Below, one piece after another: positions 60,924 through 64,000 of a stretch of DNA of 64,000 nucleotides. The notes beneath the pieces are model-generated. The model saw only the letters and a list, made by a program, of their open reading frames with translations. It was not told the origin of the DNA and made no database searches. Positions within the stretch are counted from its first letter, which is position 1; every line of letters begins with the position of its first letter. Source of the stretch: Palsa-883 sp963826975 (GTDB taxonomy: Bacteria > Pseudomonadota > Alphaproteobacteria > Acetobacterales > Acetobacteraceae); contig CAWGZJ010000017.1 of NCBI GenBank assembly GCA_963826975.1, positions 1-64,000 on the forward strand. The letters are read 5' to 3'. The position numbers and the translations under genes were made by a program.

Positions 60924-61232
60924 GAGGCTTCCTCCACATTTGGGTCGATGATACCGGCAGCATGGCGAATCGGCCGCTCGCGCGGAGCGACCGTAGCAAA
61001 CGCAACACTGCCACCGGTATTCCCGATCCGGTAGCGAGATTGTTCACCCGGAGCATCCGAATCGGTCGCAGCAGGGATCACAGCGGCACGGCGACGGTCG
61101 GGCGCCGCCGCCCTGCCGCTCACGGCCGATGTGTCGGCGCATTCGATGGGTGGGCCTTCGTTGGGTGGGCCTTCGATGGCTGGGCCGCCCTGCTGCCAAG
61201 GCGGCCAAGACAGGTCAGCTTCGCGCCGCCGT
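60924..61232. other. Intergenic with 15-bp repeats
   Basis: No gene seen. At 61143-61187 there are three 15-bp units of the type TCGATGGGTGGGCCT. Confidence 0.6.
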
Positions 61233-64000
61233 TCACCGCGCTCGGCCAGCTTCGACGCCGCATGCCATTCCATCCAATAATTGTTTCGCTGCCATCAGGT
61301 CAGCCGTCTGGAACCCTTCGCTGAATTGTCGATAGACGGACGCGAGCAATGCACGCCCAGCTTTGCCCCGGCCCTGCTCATTCCATAACCGTGCCAGACT
61401 GACAGCGGTTCGAATTTCCCAGGCGAGCGCGCCCTGCTGTCGTGCAAGGTCAAGCGATCGTGCGAACAGCGCTTCCGCTGTGGCCTGCGTGCCCCCATCG
61501 CCCTGCTTCAGCAGGCTTTCCCCGTGCGCGCGCAGCAGTTCGGACGCACACCAACCCGCGGCACCGTTTTCAGCTCGCATGATGCTTTCGGGGCCGGCGA
61601 GTTCGACGCGCAACGTGCCGAGCATGTCGCTGAAAACCGGCCCCTTGGCCGCGCCCAGGATCAACGCCACGCGGTGGCGGAAAGCTTCTGTCTGAACGTT
61701 GTCGCCCAGCGTCATGGTCTGCTCGTAGCACTGCCGCCAAGCCTGCCAGTAGCCGAACGAAAGGCCGGCGGCCCACTCGCTCAGGAGCCGCACATAGCTT
61801 GCGGCCAGCGCCAGGTCGCCGGTCCAGAACGCGATCGGGCAGGCCGACCACACCAGCATGTAGCAGAGCTGTGGCGGGTATTCGAGCGAGCGCGCATGCG
61901 CTACGCCCTCGGCGGCAACCGCGGCCGCCTGGTCGGCGAAGCCCTGCACCCAGAGAATGCGGGCCAGGTGCGAACGCGCCGCCACGCCGTTGTCGTACTC
62001 ATGAAAACTCTTGTGCGCGCTGCGAACGATCGCGGCGGGATGGTGCAGCGCGCGCCGCGCGTAGGGCAGTGCCTTCGCCTGGTCGCCGTTGAGATGCAGA
62101 CCCAACGCCATCATGCGATCGCGCACCAGGCTGGCAGCCGCGTCGCCGGACGCATCGGCTACCGCGCCGAATTCCTCGCAATAAACCAGTGCGGCCCGAT
62201 AGTCGCCGCGGACATAACGCTCGCGCGCCAACCCCCACAGGGCGCGCAACTCATAGACTGTCGCGCCGCGCGCCCGGGCAATCGCAAGTGCGCGACGAGA
62301 GGTTTCGGCCATGCGGTCGGTGGGGCCTTCCGTGTTGAAAATGGCTGCCCCGAGCGCAACGTTGAGCTGCATCTCCCGCTGCGGGTCCGGCTGCGGGAAT
62401 CGGTCCAGCAGCGAAAGGGCCTGTTCGGCGCGCCCGCGGAATTCGTTCACCAGCGACAGGGCGAACCAAACCGGGGCCGAACTGGCGGTGAGCGCAACAC
62501 CTATGGCGGCGTCGCCATTCGGGGAAAGCGCCCAGTCGAGGGCCGCGCGCAGATCGTCGATCAGCCGCGCATAAATATCGAGCCATTCGCCGCGGGACTG
62601 CACTTCCCACTCGCGCTCCGCCGGGTCGACGAGCGCGCAGCATTGCACGGCGTGCCGACGCGCAACCGCGTCTGCATCGCCGCTGGCCGCAAGCTTTTCG
62701 GCAGCATAGGCACGGGTAAGGTCGAGCAGGCGATATTGCACGGCCGCCCCGCTTACGTCGGCGGTGACCAGGGATTTCGCCGCCAGATTGGCGATACCGT
62801 CCATGGCCTGCGCGGCGGAGATCGTGACGCCGATGGCCCCGGCCCCTGCAACTGCGGCTCCTGCAACCGCGGCTCCTGCGACCGCGGCCCCGGCGGCCAC
62901 GGCGACCGCGAACTCGAGGCTGAAATCCGCTGCGGAAAACCGCCAGGCGACGCAGGATCGTCTGCTCTTCCGCAGACAGGATGCCGTAGCTCCAGTCGAG
63001 CGTCGCGCGCAGCGTCTGATGGCGCGCGAGCGCGGTGCGCCGACCGGTGGTCAGCAGCGCGAGGACGTCGCCCAGCCGCTGGGCGAGTCCACGAAGGCCG
63101 AAGAAGTCGACGCGCGCAGCGGCCAGTTCGATCGCCAGCGGAATGCCATCGAGCCGGCGGCAGATCTCGACGACAACCGGCACGTCGGCATCCGTCAGGA
63201 TAAAGCCGTCAAGGCTGGCGATCGCCCGCTCGACGAACAGATTGACCGCCGGAAAGCCGAGCGCGTCGGCCGCCGACAAGGCGGCCGATCCAACAGGAAG
63301 CTCCAGCGGCGGCAGGCGGCAGACAAATTCACCTTCGGCGCGCAACGGCTCGCGGCTGGTCGCCAGGATATGCACCCCGGGCGCATTGGTGAACACCGCT
63401 TCGGCAAGCGCGGCGACGGCATCGACAAGGTGCTCGCAATTGTCGAGCAGCAACAGCATCTGCCGCTCGCGCAGGTGAACCAGCAGGTCCGCGAGCGAGT
63501 TGTTCGAGAACAATTGCACGTCGAGGGCCGCGGCAACCGCGTTGGCGACCAGTAGCGGATTGGCGAGCGATGCCAGGTCCACGAAGCGCGCGCCGTCGCG
63601 ATAGCTTCCGCCGAGCTGTTCGGCCAAGGCCAGGGCCACCGTGGTCTTGCCCATACCGCCGGGCCCGACGATGGTCAGGAACCGCCGCCGTCGCATGCGA
63701 CCAGCCAGTTCGACGACGAACTCGCGTCGGCCGACCATGCGGCTGAGCCGTGCCGGCAGATGGAAGATGGCAGGCGGTTGCACGTCGCTCGGCGCGGCCA
63801 CGGGGCGCGGTTCCGCCGAGACTTCGCGCACGACAGGGGCGGTAAAGCGATAGCCGCGTCCCGTCACGTTGACGATGTAGCGTGAGCCGCCCTGGCCGTG
63901 GCCGAGCACCTTGCGCAGCGCGGCGATGTGAACGCGCAGCGTGCTGTCATCGACGAAGACATTGGGCCAGGCGCGGGCAATCAGTTCATCGCGTCCGACC
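61233..64000 (-). pseudogene. Winged-helix transcriptional regulator with AAA/NB-ARC-type ATPase, frameshifted and partial
   Basis: The gene runs off the right edge. The visible start is an OmpR-type winged helix (LIARAWPNVFVDDSTLRVHI, AALRKVL, YIVNVTGRGYRF), then an ATPase with a P-loop (LTIVGPGGMGKTTVALALAE), Walker B (MLLLLDNCEHLVDAVAALAE), a sensor (ATSREPL) and IPLAIELAAARVDFF. The frame breaks at about 62925 (one extra T in GGATTTCAG); in the next frame the protein continues (SLEFAVAVAAGAAVA), then YRLLDLTRAYAAEKLAASGD and a long helical TPR-like C-terminus ending at 61233. Four 15-bp units add GAAVA repeats at the junction. Such regulators sense stress or metabolites; target unknown. 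Confidence 0.85.
62842..62901. repeat. 15-bp tandem repeat in the regulator gene
   Basis: Four units of the type GCTCCTGCAACCGCG, coding for GAAVA/AGAAV repeats on the minus strand, placed where related proteins have a short loop. Confidence 0.88.

Overview
The window is high-GC DNA, gene-dense on both strands, from an alphaproteobacterium. The linked lysC, ptsP, rodZ-like, ispG and ubiG genes, the HGG-type small protein, the PEP-CTERM protein and the overall codon use suggest Acetobacteraceae or a close relative; the genus cannot be fixed from sequence alone.

Layout. 1-2170: decaying genes (secreted alpha/beta hydrolase, AraC regulator). 2173-8457: small CxxC protein, DUF3500 protein, TPR-sulfotransferase, secreted hypothetical and a PEP-CTERM protein with a probable sigma-54 promoter. 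8589-11023: mostly non-coding, ending in a 1.1 kb array with a 141-bp period. 11033-20017: housekeeping block, with lysC, a nitronate monooxygenase gene, ptsP, rodZ-like and ispG on the minus strand and ubiG divergent. 20130-25126: accessory patch with a broken HGG gene, an Imm11-like protein, a complete IS3-family element inside a palindrome, and a DUF29 gene. 25297-31000: EthD-like protein, frameshifted beta-propeller, fatty-acid desaturase, divergent polysaccharide deacetylase and CysQ-like phosphatase. 31097-33552: decayed DUF2177 gene, two tandem small membrane paralogues and repeat-rich DNA. 33959-39379: four-gene minus-strand catabolic operon (BKACE enzyme, GMC oxidoreductase, SelA-like PLP enzyme, M81 peptidase). 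39728-43322: two-component pair (REC-Hpt protein plus hybrid kinase), then tRNA-Arg(CCT). 44124-47550: type III polyketide synthase, methyltransferase and DHA2 exporter. 47652-48961: ECF sigma and anti-sigma. 49023-55920: hydrolase pseudogene split by a MITE-like element, class III aminotransferase, and a molybdenum hydroxylase set with a cytochrome c. 56368-60306: AraC regulator, FUSC/DUF1656 protein and HlyD efflux operon. 60663-64000: small lipoprotein and a frameshifted winged-helix/ATPase regulator running off the edge.

Two features stand out. First, intergenic DNA is full of dispersed palindromic repeats of at least five families, and several touch gene ends: one supplies the C-terminus of the exporter and another splits a hydrolase gene. 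Second, at least four otherwise intact genes carry what looks like a single-base frameshift (about 26680, 36188, 59345, 62925), beside genuinely decayed genes. Either this genome is accumulating pseudogenes or the assembly has uncorrected indels. Short tandem repeats with a 15-bp unit recur at many sites, inside and between genes.

All family assignments come from reading the translated sequences against remembered family motifs; no database search was run.
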